Of a DNA stretch of 11,824 nucleotides, positions 5,410-11,824 are shown in pieces. This stretch comes from an uncultured Porphyromonadaceae bacterium (GTDB taxonomy: Bacteria; Bacteroidota; Bacteroidia; Bacteroidales; Muribaculaceae). Every line of letters starts with the position of its first letter. The stretch's first letter is position 1. The notes beneath the pieces were generated by a model. It had not been told where the DNA came from, ran no database searches, and saw only the letters and a program-made list of their open reading frames with translations. Location: contig USNC01000022.1 in the NCBI GenBank assembly GCA_900555915.1, forward strand, positions 1-11,824. Direction: 5' to 3'. A program made the position numbers and the translations under genes.

Positions 5410-6744
5410 ATGGGATTTACTCAAACTATTAAAGATATCTGGAGCGTGGAGGATCTCCGCAAGAGAATCGGCATTACGCTGCTTCTCGTGATCATCTACC
5501 GCTTCGGTTGCTATGTGGTGCTGCCGGGCATCAACCCCGACGACCTCATGGCTCTGAAAAATTTCACTTCCGACGGCCTCATGCAGCTGCTCGACATGTT
5601 CTCGGGCGGCGCTTTCTCCCAGGCATCCATCTTTGCGCTCGGTATCATGCCCTATATCACCGCCTCAATCGTGATTCAGCTTCTCGGCATGGTCCTCCCT
5701 TCATTCCAGAAGATGCAGCGCGAGGGTGAGTCAGGAAGAATGAAATTGAATCAGTATACCCGATATCTCACCGTTGTCATCCTTCTGCTCCAGGGCCCGG
5801 CTTATCTCGCCAACCTCAGGTATCAGATACATGCAGCCGGTGGGGTAGTCGACCTCCCCTGGTACACCATGCTGTTCATGACGCTCGTGCTTGCCGCAGG
5901 CTCTATGTTCATCATGTGGCTCGGTGAGAGAATCGACCAGAAAGGTGTTGGAAATGGTATCTCTTTCATAATCCTTATCGGTATCATCGCTCGTCTTCCT
6001 GAAGCTTTCTTCCAGGAGTTCACAAGCCGTCTGCTCAACTCGGCCGGTGGCGGTCTCGTCCTTTTCCTCGTGGAAATCGTGATTCTGCTCGCTGTCATCG
6101 CAGGTGCTGTGCTTCTCGTGCAGGGTGTCCGTAAGGTGCCTGTGCAGTATGCCAAGAAAATCGTAGGCAACAAGCAGTATGGTGGCGTGCGTCAGTATAT
6201 CCCGCTGAAAGTCAACGCTGCCGGTGTAATGCCGATCATCTTCGCCCAGGCGATAATGTTCATCCCCATCACTCTCGCAGGGTTCTCGCCCAACCAGACC
6301 GGTTTCATCGGAGCCCTCACCGATATGTATGGATGGACCTACAATATCATCTACTTCCTGATGATCGTGGCTTTCACTTACTTCTACACGGCTATCACTG
6401 TCCGCCCGGCTCAGATGGCTGAAGATATGAAACGCAACAACGGTTTCATCCCCGGCGTTAAACCCGGCAAACCGACCGTGGAATATCTCGACTCCATCAT
6501 GTCGCGCATCACTCTGCCCGGATCCCTTTTCCTCGGCATTGTGGCTGTGATGCCCGCCATCGCCTATGTATTTGGAATCAACCGCAGCTTCGCATCCTTC
6601 TTCGGTGGCACCTCGCTTCTCATCCTTGTGGGTGTCATCCTCGATACGCTCCGTATCGTAGAAGGCCATCTCCTCATGCGTCACTATGACGGTCTGATGA
6701 AAGGCACCAGAATCCAGGGTCGCGCTTCTGGCCCCGGCTATTGA
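5410..6744 (+). CDS. secY: Protein translocase channel subunit SecY
   Basis: SecY is the channel of the SecYEG translocon in the inner membrane, moving unfolded proteins out with SecA or inserting membrane proteins with the ribosome. The product has 444 residues with about ten hydrophobic segments, the first near residues 20-40. The plug region and TM2 follow (FSGGAFSQASIFALGIMPYITASIVIQLL, 64-92). The SecA/ribosome-contacting C4 loop has VRKVPVQYAKK (240-250). The C5 loop has NNGFIPGVKPGKPTVEYLDSIMSRITLPG (343-371), and GGTSLLILVGVILDT (399-413) marks TM10. Being in the ribosomal operon links translocon supply to ribosome supply. Length is normal. Confidence 0.98.
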   Translation: MGFTQTIKDIWSVEDLRKRIGITLLLVIIYRFGCYVVLPGINPDDLMALKNFTSDGLMQLLDMFSGGAFSQASIFALGIMPYITASIVIQLLGMVLPSFQKMQREGESGRMKLNQYTRYLTVVILLLQGPAYLANLRYQIHAAGGVVDLPWYTMLFMTLVLAAGSMFIMWLGERIDQKGVGNGISFIILIGIIARLPEAFFQEFTSRLLNSAGGGLVLFLVEIVILLAVIAGAVLLVQGVRKVPVQYAKKIVGNKQYGGVRQYIPLKVNAAGVMPIIFAQAIMFIPITLAGFSPNQTGFIGALTDMYGWTYNIIYFLMIVAFTYFYTAITVRPAQMAEDMKRNNGFIPGVKPGKPTVEYLDSIMSRITLPGSLFLGIVAVMPAIAYVFGINRSFASFFGGTSLLILVGVILDTLRIVEGHLLMRHYDGLMKGTRIQGRASGPGY

Positions 6745-6774
6745 TTGCTCTTATTGTTTGATTAGAATCACAGA

Positions 6775-7557
6775 ATGATTTTCATTAAGACTGAAGAAGA
6801 AATCGAAATGGTGCGCAGGGCTTCCGTCCTTGTAAGCCGTACGCTCGGTGAGGTGGCGAAGTGGATTCGTCCGGGTGTCACCACCAAGCAGCTCGATAAC
6901 GTGGCTCGCGAGTTTATTCTCGACAACGGCGGTAAACCCGCTTGCCTCGGTTATCACGGCTTCCCGGGCACTCTCTGCATCGAGGTCAACGAGACCGTGG
7001 TGCATGGATTCCCTTCGCAATACGTACTCAGGGACGGCGACATCGTCGGAACCGACTGTGTGGTGGAACTCGACGGCTACAACGGCGATTCCTGCTACAC
7101 TTTCGCCGTCGGAGACATCGATCCGAAGGTCATGGCTCTCCTTGAGACCACACGCGAGTCGCTCTATAAGGGCATTGCCGCCGCAAAGGCGGGCAAGCGT
7201 GTCGGCGACATCGGTAATGCGGTGCAGTCCTTCTGCGAGCATCACGGCTATTCCGTAGTGCGCGAGATGTGCGGGCACGGCATCGGAAAAAGCATGCACG
7301 AAGATCCCGAAGTGCCTAACTACGGGCGCCGCGGCATCGGACCCTTGCTCAAACCCGGAATGTGCATCTGCATCGAGCCTATGATCAACATGGGCTCCAA
7401 AAACATAGTCTTCGAGAAAGACGGCTGGCAGACTCGCACTAAGGACCGCAAACCGTCCGCTCACTTCGAGCATACAATCCTCATTACCGACGACAACCCT
7501 GAAATACTGACCACTTTCGATTATATAGAGCAGGCTCTTGGTGATCGTAAATTCTGA
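6775..7557 (+). CDS. map: Methionine aminopeptidase, type I
   Basis: This cytoplasmic metalloenzyme removes the initiator methionine from new proteins at the ribosome exit. The 260-residue product has the pita-bread fold motifs. The five metal ligands are visible: D94 (VGTDCV), D105 (NGDS), H168 (CGHGIG), E201 (CIEPM) and E232 (FEHT). The substrate-contacting histidine is H77 (VVHGFP). There is no N-terminal zinc-finger extension, so it is the short bacterial type Ia. Placement between secY and infA is typical of Bacteroidota. It starts at ATG 6775, 30 nt after secY, with no clear Shine-Dalgarno. Confidence 0.97.
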   Translation: MIFIKTEEEIEMVRRASVLVSRTLGEVAKWIRPGVTTKQLDNVAREFILDNGGKPACLGYHGFPGTLCIEVNETVVHGFPSQYVLRDGDIVGTDCVVELDGYNGDSCYTFAVGDIDPKVMALLETTRESLYKGIAAAKAGKRVGDIGNAVQSFCEHHGYSVVREMCGHGIGKSMHEDPEVPNYGRRGIGPLLKPGMCICIEPMINMGSKNIVFEKDGWQTRTKDRKPSAHFEHTILITDDNPEILTTFDYIEQALGDRKF

Positions 7558-7581
7558 TTTTTTAAACAAAGCTATTCAATT

Positions 7582-7800
7582 ATGGCAAAACAAGCAGCAA
7601 TCGAACAAGACGGTGTAATTCTCGAAGCCCTCAGCAATGCCATGTTCAAGGTCGAACTCGAAAATGGCCATGAAATCACTGCCCACATCTCGGGCAAGAT
7701 GAGAATGCACTATATTAAGATTCTTCCCGGCGACAAGGTAAAGGTCGAAATGTCGCCCTACGACCTCTCCAAGGGCAGGATCGCTTTCCGTTACAAATAA
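7582..7800 (+). CDS. infA: Translation initiation factor IF-1
   Basis: IF-1 occupies the 30S A site during initiation and works with IF-2 and IF-3. The 72-residue product is the usual length and consists of one S1-type OB fold: [68 protein letters not shown] 7582 follows an AT-rich leader 24 nt after map. Fifteen nt separate it from rpmJ. The motifs match almost throughout, so there is no other likely identity. Confidence 0.98.
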   Translation: MAKQAAIEQDGVILEALSNAMFKVELENGHEITAHISGKMRMHYIKILPGDKVKVEMSPYDLSKGRIAFRYK

Positions 7801-7815
7801 AAACGAATACCAGAT

Positions 7816-7932
7816 ATGAAAGTTAGAGCATCAATCAAGAAGCGCACTCCCGACAGCAAGATAGTGCGTCGCAAAGGTAGATTGTACGTAATCAACAAAA
7901 AGAATCCTAAACTCAAACAGCGCCAAGGCTGA
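7816..7932 (+). CDS. rpmJ: 50S ribosomal protein L36, cysteine-free form
   Basis: L36 (bL36) is the smallest 50S protein and stabilises 23S rRNA near the factor-binding region. The 38-residue product reads [19 protein letters not shown]... and ends [10 protein letters not shown]. The N-terminal MKVRAS and C-terminal KQRQG ends are diagnostic. The zinc ligands of the C+ form (CxxC...C...H) are replaced by T11, S14, N27 and L32-type residues, so it should not bind zinc. Its position between infA and rpsM is the standard one. The cysteine-free version is what I recall for Bacteroidales. Confidence 0.96.
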   Translation: MKVRASIKKRTPDSKIVRRKGRLYVINKKNPKLKQRQG

Positions 7933-7974
7933 TTCAGGCCCCAAGCACTAAAAACGTAATAACTCATACTCATT

Positions 7975-8355
7975 ATGGCAGTACGTATAGTCGGCGTTGA
8001 TTTGCCGCAAAACAAAAGAGGCGACATCGCCCTCACATATATCTACGGCATCGGCCGTAGCGCAGCTTGCACCATCCTCAAAAAGGCAGGTGTCGATGGT
8101 ATCATCAAGGTTCAGGACTGGACCGACGACCAGGCTGCCGCAGTCCGCGAAGTGATCCAGAGCGAATACAAAGTGGAAGGTGATCTCCGCAGTGAAATCC
8201 AACTCAACATCAAGCGACTCATGGACATCGGCTGCTACCGTGGCATCCGTCACCGTCTCGGTCTCCCCGTACGCGGTCAGAGCACCAAAAACAATGCCCG
8301 CACCCGCAAAGGTCGCAAGAAAACTGTTGCTAACAAGAAGAAAGCTACTAAATAA
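7975..8355 (+). CDS. rpsM: 30S ribosomal protein S13
   Basis: S13 (uS13) is a 30S head protein forming bridges to the 50S subunit, and its C-terminal tail reaches the P-site tRNA. The 126-residue product has the N-terminal block [28 protein letters not shown], in which YGIG (24-27) marks the helix-two-turn-helix. The signature [25 protein letters not shown] follows at about 89-113. A very basic tail ([12 protein letters not shown]) ends the protein. It starts 42 nt after rpmJ and is followed 9 nt later by rpsK. In E. coli this is the first gene of the S4-controlled alpha operon. Confidence 0.97.
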   Translation: MAVRIVGVDLPQNKRGDIALTYIYGIGRSAACTILKKAGVDGIIKVQDWTDDQAAAVREVIQSEYKVEGDLRSEIQLNIKRLMDIGCYRGIRHRLGLPVRGQSTKNNARTRKGRKKTVANKKKATK

Positions 8356-8364
8356 TTGTAAATT

Positions 8365-8754
8365 ATGGCAAAAAAGACAGTCGCAGCGAAGAAAAGAAAT
8401 GTCAAGGTTGACGCTCTCGGTCAGCTTCATGTACACTCTTCCTTCAACAACATCATCGTGTGCTTAGCCAACTCCGAAGGTCAGGTGATCTCTTGGTCTT
8501 CTGCCGGAAAGATGGGTTTCCGCGGTTCTAAGAAGAACACTCCCTATGCTGCTCAGATGGCAGCTCAGGACTGCGCCAAGGTCGCTTACGACCTCGGTCT
8601 CCGCAAGGTGAAGGCATACGTGAAAGGCCCGGGCAACGGACGTGAATCCGCTATCCGTACCGTGCACGGTGCAGGTATCGAAGTAGTCGAGATCGTCGAC
8701 GTTACTCCGCTCCCGCACAACGGTTGCCGTCCTCCTAAGAGAAGAAGAGTATAA
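8365..8754 (+). CDS. rpsK: 30S ribosomal protein S11
   Basis: S11 (uS11) is a 30S platform protein next to the E site and the mRNA exit. The product has 129 residues, with a lysine-rich N-terminal tail and [47 protein letters not shown]. The signature [12 protein letters not shown] is at 87-98, and the invariant end [18 protein letters not shown] at 112-129. It starts 9 nt after rpsM. Unlike the preceding genes it is followed by a 154-nt gap before rpsD. Confidence 0.98.
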   Translation: MAKKTVAAKKRNVKVDALGQLHVHSSFNNIIVCLANSEGQVISWSSAGKMGFRGSKKNTPYAAQMAAQDCAKVAYDLGLRKVKAYVKGPGNGRESAIRTVHGAGIEVVEIVDVTPLPHNGCRPPKRRRV

Positions 8755-8908
8755 TACCTCCCTGTGTGTCTCCCTGAATGCGAATGACCCTCACGATTTC
8801 TACCTCTCGAGGGGTCGCGGCTGCGCTAAGGGGAACCCGCGGACTTAGTAGACTCTTTCATTTGACACTCTTCAACTAAAGTCAAATCATTTCAAAGATT
8901 AAATTAAA
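8755..8908 (+). promoter_or_regulatory. Structured intergenic leader before rpsD, candidate autoregulatory element
   Basis: No gene is visible here. Several inverted repeats occur: GACCCTC (8786-8792) with GAGGGGTC (8809-8816); GTCGCGG (8814-8820) with the CCGCGGAC around 8837-8844; GACTTAGT (8842-8849) with ACTAAAGTC (8875-8883); and ATTTGAC (8860-8866) with GTCAAAT (8881-8887). The last two compete for the same bases, 8881-8883. No TAnnTTTG promoter was found. S4 is a known autoregulator in other phyla, so an S4-responsive leader is possible but unproven. Confidence 0.45.
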
Positions 8909-9514
8909 ATGGCAAGATACACAGGCCCTAAAACCAAAATCGCCCGTAAATTCGGCGAGGCAATCTTCGGAGAGGATAAAGTTCTGACCAAAAAGAACTA
9001 TCCCCCGGGTCAGCACGGCAACAACCGCCGCCGCAAAACTTCCGAATACGGCACTCAGCTAAAGGAAAAGCAGAAAGCTAAATACACCTACGGTGTGCTC
9101 GAACGCCAGTTCCGCAACCTCTTCGAACGCGCCGCTCACACCAAGGGCATTACTGGTGAGGTTCTTCTCCAGCTGCTCGAAAGCCGTCTCGACAACGTAG
9201 TATATCGTCTCGGTATAGCTCCAACTCGTCCCGCTGCGCGTCAGATCGTGCTCCACAAGCACATCACCGTCAACGGAGATGTTGTGAATATCCCCTCTTA
9301 TCAGGTTAAACCCGGCGACGTGGTCGCTGTCCGCGAGAAAGCCAAGTCGCTCGAGGTTATCACCGACAATCTCGCTGGCTTCAACCATAGCAAGTATCCC
9401 TGGATCGAATGGGACGAAAGCATTAAGGGCGGTAAGTTCCTGCACATGCCCCAGCGTGAGGATATTCCCGAGAACATCAAGGAGCAACTGATCGTCGAGC
9501 TCTATTCTAAATAA
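8909..9514 (+). CDS. rpsD: 30S ribosomal protein S4, zinc-free form
   Basis: S4 (uS4) starts 30S assembly by binding the five-way junction of the 16S 5' domain. In E. coli and Bacillus it also represses its own synthesis. The 201-residue product starts [20 protein letters not shown], followed by PPGQHG at 32-37, the YGVQLKEKQK-like segment at 47-56, and [15 protein letters not shown]. The S4 RNA-binding domain is at about residues 90-137 ([13 protein letters not shown]...[19 protein letters not shown]). It ends ELYSK. No cysteine-type zinc knuckle is present at the N-terminus. It follows a 154-nt structured gap and is 16 nt before rpoA. Confidence 0.98.
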   Translation: MARYTGPKTKIARKFGEAIFGEDKVLTKKNYPPGQHGNNRRRKTSEYGTQLKEKQKAKYTYGVLERQFRNLFERAAHTKGITGEVLLQLLESRLDNVVYRLGIAPTRPAARQIVLHKHITVNGDVVNIPSYQVKPGDVVAVREKAKSLEVITDNLAGFNHSKYPWIEWDESIKGGKFLHMPQREDIPENIKEQLIVELYSK

Positions 9515-9530
9515 TAAACTATTGTAACCC

Positions 9531-10535
9531 ATGTCAATATTAGCATTTCAAAAACCCGACAAGGTCTTGATGCTTGAAGCGGACGCAAAATTCGGTAAAT
9601 TCGAATTCCGCCCTCTCGAGCCCGGGTATGGCCAGACTATCGGCAACGCACTCCGCAGAATTCTTCTCTCCAGCCTCGGCGGTTTTGCTATCTGCTCCAT
9701 CCGTATCGATGGAGTGGCGCACGAACTGGATTCTATCCCGGGTGTCAGGGAAGATGTAACTAATATCATCCTCAACCTGAAGCAGGTCAGATTCAAGCAG
9801 ACTACTGAAGACCACGACGAGGAAACAGCTACAGTTACCGTCTCCGGTACTGATGTATTGAAAGCAGGAGACTTGGGTAAAGCTCTTTCGGGTTTTGAGG
9901 TACTCAACCCCGACCTCGTGATTTGCAATCTTAATCCTTCCGCTTCCTTCAACATGGAATTCTCCATCAACAAAGGTCGCGGATGGGTTCCCGCCGATGA
10001 AAACCGCGAAATGCTTCGCTCTATCGGAGCAGATCCCGCTGTCATAGCCGTCGACTCCATCTACACGCCTATCAAAAACGTGAAATATGCAGTCGAGAAT
10101 TTCCGCGTCGAGCAGAAAACCGACTACGAGAAACTCATACTCGAAGTGACAACCGATGGCTCCATCCTTCCGAAAGATGCTCTAAAAGAGGCCGCTAAAA
10201 TTCTTATCCACCACTTCATGCTCTTCTCCGACGAGAAAATCTCGCTCGAGACTCCAGCTGATGAAGTTCCCGAGGAATTCGATGAGGAAGTCCTCAAGAT
10301 GCGTCAGCTCCTCAAGAGCAAACTCGTGGATATGGATCTCAGCGTCCGTGCTCTCAACTGCTTGAAGAGCGCTGAGGTTGAAACTCTCGGCGAACTCGTC
10401 AAGTTCCAGAAAAACGACCTCCTGAAGTTCCGCAACTTCGGCAAGAAGTCGCTTACCGAACTCGATGAGCTCCTCGCTGACAACAACCTCTCGTTCGGCA
10501 TGGATATTTCAAAGTATAAATTAGATAAAGAATAA
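9531..10535 (+). CDS. rpoA: DNA-directed RNA polymerase alpha subunit
   Basis: Alpha dimerises to begin assembly of core RNA polymerase, and its C-terminal domain contacts promoter DNA and activators. The product has 334 residues. The N-terminal domain (about 1-235) includes [23 protein letters not shown] (32-54) with the dimer/assembly arginines R42-R43. An acidic linker ([13 protein letters not shown], about 241-253) leads to the C-terminal domain at about 260-325, with [21 protein letters not shown], where R273 corresponds to the DNA-contacting R265 of E. coli. [16 protein letters not shown] follows. It has the usual position between rpsD and rplQ. Confidence 0.98.
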   Translation: MSILAFQKPDKVLMLEADAKFGKFEFRPLEPGYGQTIGNALRRILLSSLGGFAICSIRIDGVAHELDSIPGVREDVTNIILNLKQVRFKQTTEDHDEETATVTVSGTDVLKAGDLGKALSGFEVLNPDLVICNLNPSASFNMEFSINKGRGWVPADENREMLRSIGADPAVIAVDSIYTPIKNVKYAVENFRVEQKTDYEKLILEVTTDGSILPKDALKEAAKILIHHFMLFSDEKISLETPADEVPEEFDEEVLKMRQLLKSKLVDMDLSVRALNCLKSAEVETLGELVKFQKNDLLKFRNFGKKSLTELDELLADNNLSFGMDISKYKLDKE

Positions 10536-10543
10536 ACACTACG

Positions 10544-11044
10544 ATGAGACATAATAAGAAATTCAACCACCTCAGCCGTAAGAAGGGACACCGCGAGGCT
10601 ATGCTCTCCAACATGGCCATCTCTCTTATCATGCACAAGAGAATCTTCACGACTCTGGCTAAGGCTAAGGCGCTCCGCGTTTACGCTGAGCCTCTTATCA
10701 CTCGCTGTAAGAAAGACGACATGAACAATCGTCGTCTCGTCTTCAGCTATCTCCAGAATAAAGAGGCTATCAAGGAACTTTTCAGCGTGGTTGCTGAGAA
10801 AGTTGCCGACCGTCCCGGTGGATACACCCGTATCCTCAAGACCGGTCACCGCCTTGGCGACAACGCTGAGATGGCAATGATCGAACTCGTTGACTTCAAC
10901 GAAAACATGCTCGCTGAAAAGGCTGCGAAGGCTACCAAGACCCGCCGCAGCCGCCGCGGTGGCAAGAAGGCTGAGGCCGCTGCTCCCGCAGCTGAGGCTC
11001 CCGCAGCTGAAGCTCCCGCAGCTGAGGCTCCCGCAGCTGAATGA
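10544..11044 (+). CDS. rplQ: 50S ribosomal protein L17 with Ala/Pro/Glu-rich tail
   Basis: L17 (bL17) lies on the 50S surface near the tunnel exit. The conserved core covers about residues 1-125: [45 protein letters not shown], then [20 protein letters not shown], then [31 protein letters not shown]. The E. coli protein stops near residue 127. Here a tail of about 40 residues follows: a basic stretch ([16 protein letters not shown]), then exact (APAAE)x4 repeats encoded by a 15-nt tandem repeat. Extended L17 tails are known in Bacteroidota, and this one is likely disordered. Last gene of the operon, 8 nt after rpoA and about 37 nt before a strong terminator. Confidence 0.97.
   Translation: MRHNKKFNHLSRKKGHREAMLSNMAISLIMHKRIFTTLAKAKALRVYAEPLITRCKKDDMNNRRLVFSYLQNKEAIKELFSVVAEKVADRPGGYTRILKTGHRLGDNAEMAMIELVDFNENMLAEKAAKATKTRRSRRGGKKAEAAAPAAEAPAAEAPAAEAPAAE
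10982..11041 (+). repeat. Four tandem 15-bp repeats in the rplQ tail
   Basis: GCTCCCGCAGCTGAG occurs four times in a row with no spacer (10982-10996, 10997-11011, 11012-11026, 11027-11041). Only the last base varies, G, A, G, A, so the block is also an exact 30-bp duplication. Each unit encodes APAAE. The copy number may vary between strains by slippage without changing the frame, and short-read assemblies may miscount it. Confidence 0.95.
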
Positions 11045-11080
11045 TAAAGTCGATGTAGGCTCCGGCCTTCATAGATATAT

Positions 11081-11126
11081 AGCCTGCAGTGTTATCTTCC
11101 CGAAGATAGCCCTGCAGGCTTTTTTT
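11081..11126 (+). terminator. Strong rho-independent terminator after rplQ
   Basis: AGCCTGCAG (11081-11089) pairs with CTGCAGGCT (11112-11120). A 3x3 internal loop separates it from an inner stem TATCTT / AAGATA (11093-11098 / 11103-11108), closed by a CCCG loop. The T run 11120-11126 follows the outer stem at once. It closes the rpsD-rpoA-rplQ unit and, with it, the ribosomal locus. Confidence 0.92.
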
Positions 11127-11382
11127 CAAGCCGCAGACCCGAAGCGCGGCCCCTCCCGTAAGCCCGAGCGGTAGCAGGTAGAATCATCGAGGAAGCGCTA
11201 ATAGTTGTCCGTTCCGAAGTCGGGTTGGAGGTGTGTGGGCGCGGAAGCGCGAATAGGCCGAATTAGTTTTTTTGATGCCATGCTTCGATTTTCCGCTCCG
11301 ATTTTTGTTATATATTCAGAGGGGTAGGAAGCCTGTTCCGAGCCCTCGTTTTTTTAGTTAATTCACTATTCAATTTCTGCAA
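11127..11382 (+). other. Intergenic region between the ribosomal locus and the cls-like gene
   Basis: No gene, tRNA or clear promoter is visible. A 14-nt sequence occurs twice with one mismatch: GGAAGCGCTAATAG at 11191-11204 and GGAAGCGCGAATAG at 11243-11256. The second copy forms a small GCGC-GGAA-GCGC hairpin at 11239-11250. Base composition is GC-rich to about 11260 and AT-rich after that. A promoter for the cls-like gene would be expected around 11260-11330. The best match, GATTTTTG near 11300, lacks a good -33 box. Confidence 0.4.
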
Positions 11383-11776
11383 GTGTATTTCTGGGTCTCT
11401 CTTACATTGACGGTCATATATTTCATCGTGGTGCTGACCAGCGTGGTAGTGGTGGTGACTGAAAACAAGAATCCCATCAGGGCCATCTCTTGGACTCTCG
11501 CGCTGCTCTTCCTTCCCGTCGTGGGCATCGTATTCTACCTTTTCTTCGGGCGCAGCCTGAAAGGCCAGACTCTCGTCAGCAGCAAGGTCCGCCGGAAACT
11601 CCTCAACAAATCCCGCGCCACGCAGCACGATTTCGAATACTCCGACCTCGACGCCACGCAGATCCAGAAGGTGAAACTCGCCCACACTCTCTGCCACGCA
11701 CATCTCGATCTCGGCAATTCAGTAAGCGTATTCACCGACGGGGCCGGAAAATTCCGTCAACTTGAAGCCGATATCC
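11383..11776 (+). CDS. cls: Cardiolipin synthase-type phospholipase D family protein, N-terminal part
   Basis: The family joins two phosphatidylglycerol molecules to make cardiolipin at the inner membrane. Only the first 131 residues are present. They show two hydrophobic helices: FWVSLTLTVIYFIVVLTSVVVVV, then, after TENKNPIRAISW, TLALLFLPVVGIVFYLFFGRSLKG. The hinge ENKNPxxxxxW and the FLPVxGxxFYLFFGR motif are typical of Bacteroidota Cls. Later, SVSVFTDGAGKFRQLEADI matches the region before the first HKD catalytic motif, which lies beyond the end. No ATG is in frame after the stop at 11359-11361; GTG 11383 is the best start, with TTG 11407 as the alternative. The reading is cut by adapter sequence at 11777, so the final Pro codon is an artefact. 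Confidence 0.82.
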
Positions 11777-11824
11777 CTGTCTCTTATACACATCTCCGAG
11801 CCCACGAGACACTGAGCGATCTCG
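11777..11824 (+). other. Illumina Nextera adapter contamination (not genomic)
   Basis: Bases 11777-11795 are CTGTCTCTTATACACATCT, the Tn5 19-bp mosaic end used in Nextera libraries. Bases 11796-11810 are the Nextera read-2 tail (CCGAGCCCACGAGAC). Bases 11811-11818 (ACTGAGCG) are in the place of the 8-base i7 index, and ATCTCG (11819-11824) is the start of the P7 flow-cell sequence. The order and spacing are exactly those of adapter read-through, so genomic sequence ends at about 11776. Confidence 0.98.

Noticed and set aside
5731..6684. Long minus-strand open frame of 317 codons opposite secY
   Set aside because: It is a mirror of the biased, C-ending codon use of secY. Its translation is rich in His, Asp and Glu with no recognisable domain, and secY is certain on the other strand.
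6751..7569. Minus-strand open frame of 272 codons opposite map
   Set aside because: It covers map almost exactly, which has all its metal ligands. The antisense product has no family features.
11308..11703. Minus-strand open frame of 131 codons opposite the cls-like gene
   Set aside because: The + strand reading has two membrane helices and Cls family motifs; the minus reading has a charged, domain-less product.
1..11776. CRISPR arrays, tRNA or rRNA genes, insertion sequences, defence or biosynthetic genes
   Set aside because: None seen. The window is a syntenic housekeeping locus and all coding space is accounted for by known families.
11777..11795. Tn5 inverted-repeat end, suggesting a transposon insertion in cls
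   Set aside because: The mosaic end is followed directly by Nextera read-2, index and P7 bases, not by transposon sequence, so it is library adapter.

Overview
The window is a stretch of the long ribosomal-protein locus of a Bacteroidota bacterium. It carries the end of the S10 cluster, the spc-type cluster and the alpha-type cluster. Gene order is rplP(partial)-rpmC-rpsQ-rplN-rplX-rplE-rpsN // rpsH-rplF-rplR-rpsE-rpmD-rplO-secY-map-infA-rpmJ-rpsM-rpsK-(gap)-rpsD-rpoA-rplQ // start of a cardiolipin-synthase-type gene. Everything is on the + strand. Protein features point to Bacteroidales: MetAP and IF-1 between SecY and L36, a cysteine-free L36, an L17 with an Ala/Pro/Glu tail, A-rich leaders mostly without Shine-Dalgarno sites, and one good TTG / TAnnTTTG promoter. 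A gut family such as Muribaculaceae is plausible, but that is a guess.

Layout: 1-293 is the C-terminal two thirds of rplP, with an apparent 2-nt frameshift near base 40. 294-486 is an unusually long gap holding a near-perfect GC-rich hairpin. 487-2562 holds six tightly packed genes (rpmC to rpsN) ending at a rho-independent terminator (2600-2637). 2638-2894 is a regulatory gap with phased GTTAAA repeats, a Bacteroidota-type promoter and a long 5'-end hairpin. 2895-8754 is one transcription unit from rpsH to rpsK. 8755-8908 is a structured leader before rpsD. 8909-11044 is rpsD-rpoA-rplQ, ending at a strong terminator (11081-11126). 11127-11382 has no gene, and 11383-11776 is the 5' part of a cls-like gene.

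The genes supply ribosomal proteins of both subunits, the RNA polymerase alpha subunit, the SecY translocon channel, N-terminal methionine removal and initiation factor IF-1: the usual co-regulated growth-rate set. The last 48 bases (11777-11824) are not genomic. They are an Illumina Nextera adapter: Tn5 mosaic end, read-2 tail, 8-base index and the start of P7.

I found no undescribed system. The items most worth a second look are the adapter read-through, the rplP frameshift, the rplP-rpmC hairpin gap, the rpsH leader (phased repeats plus 5' hairpin) and the possible S4 control leader before rpsD.
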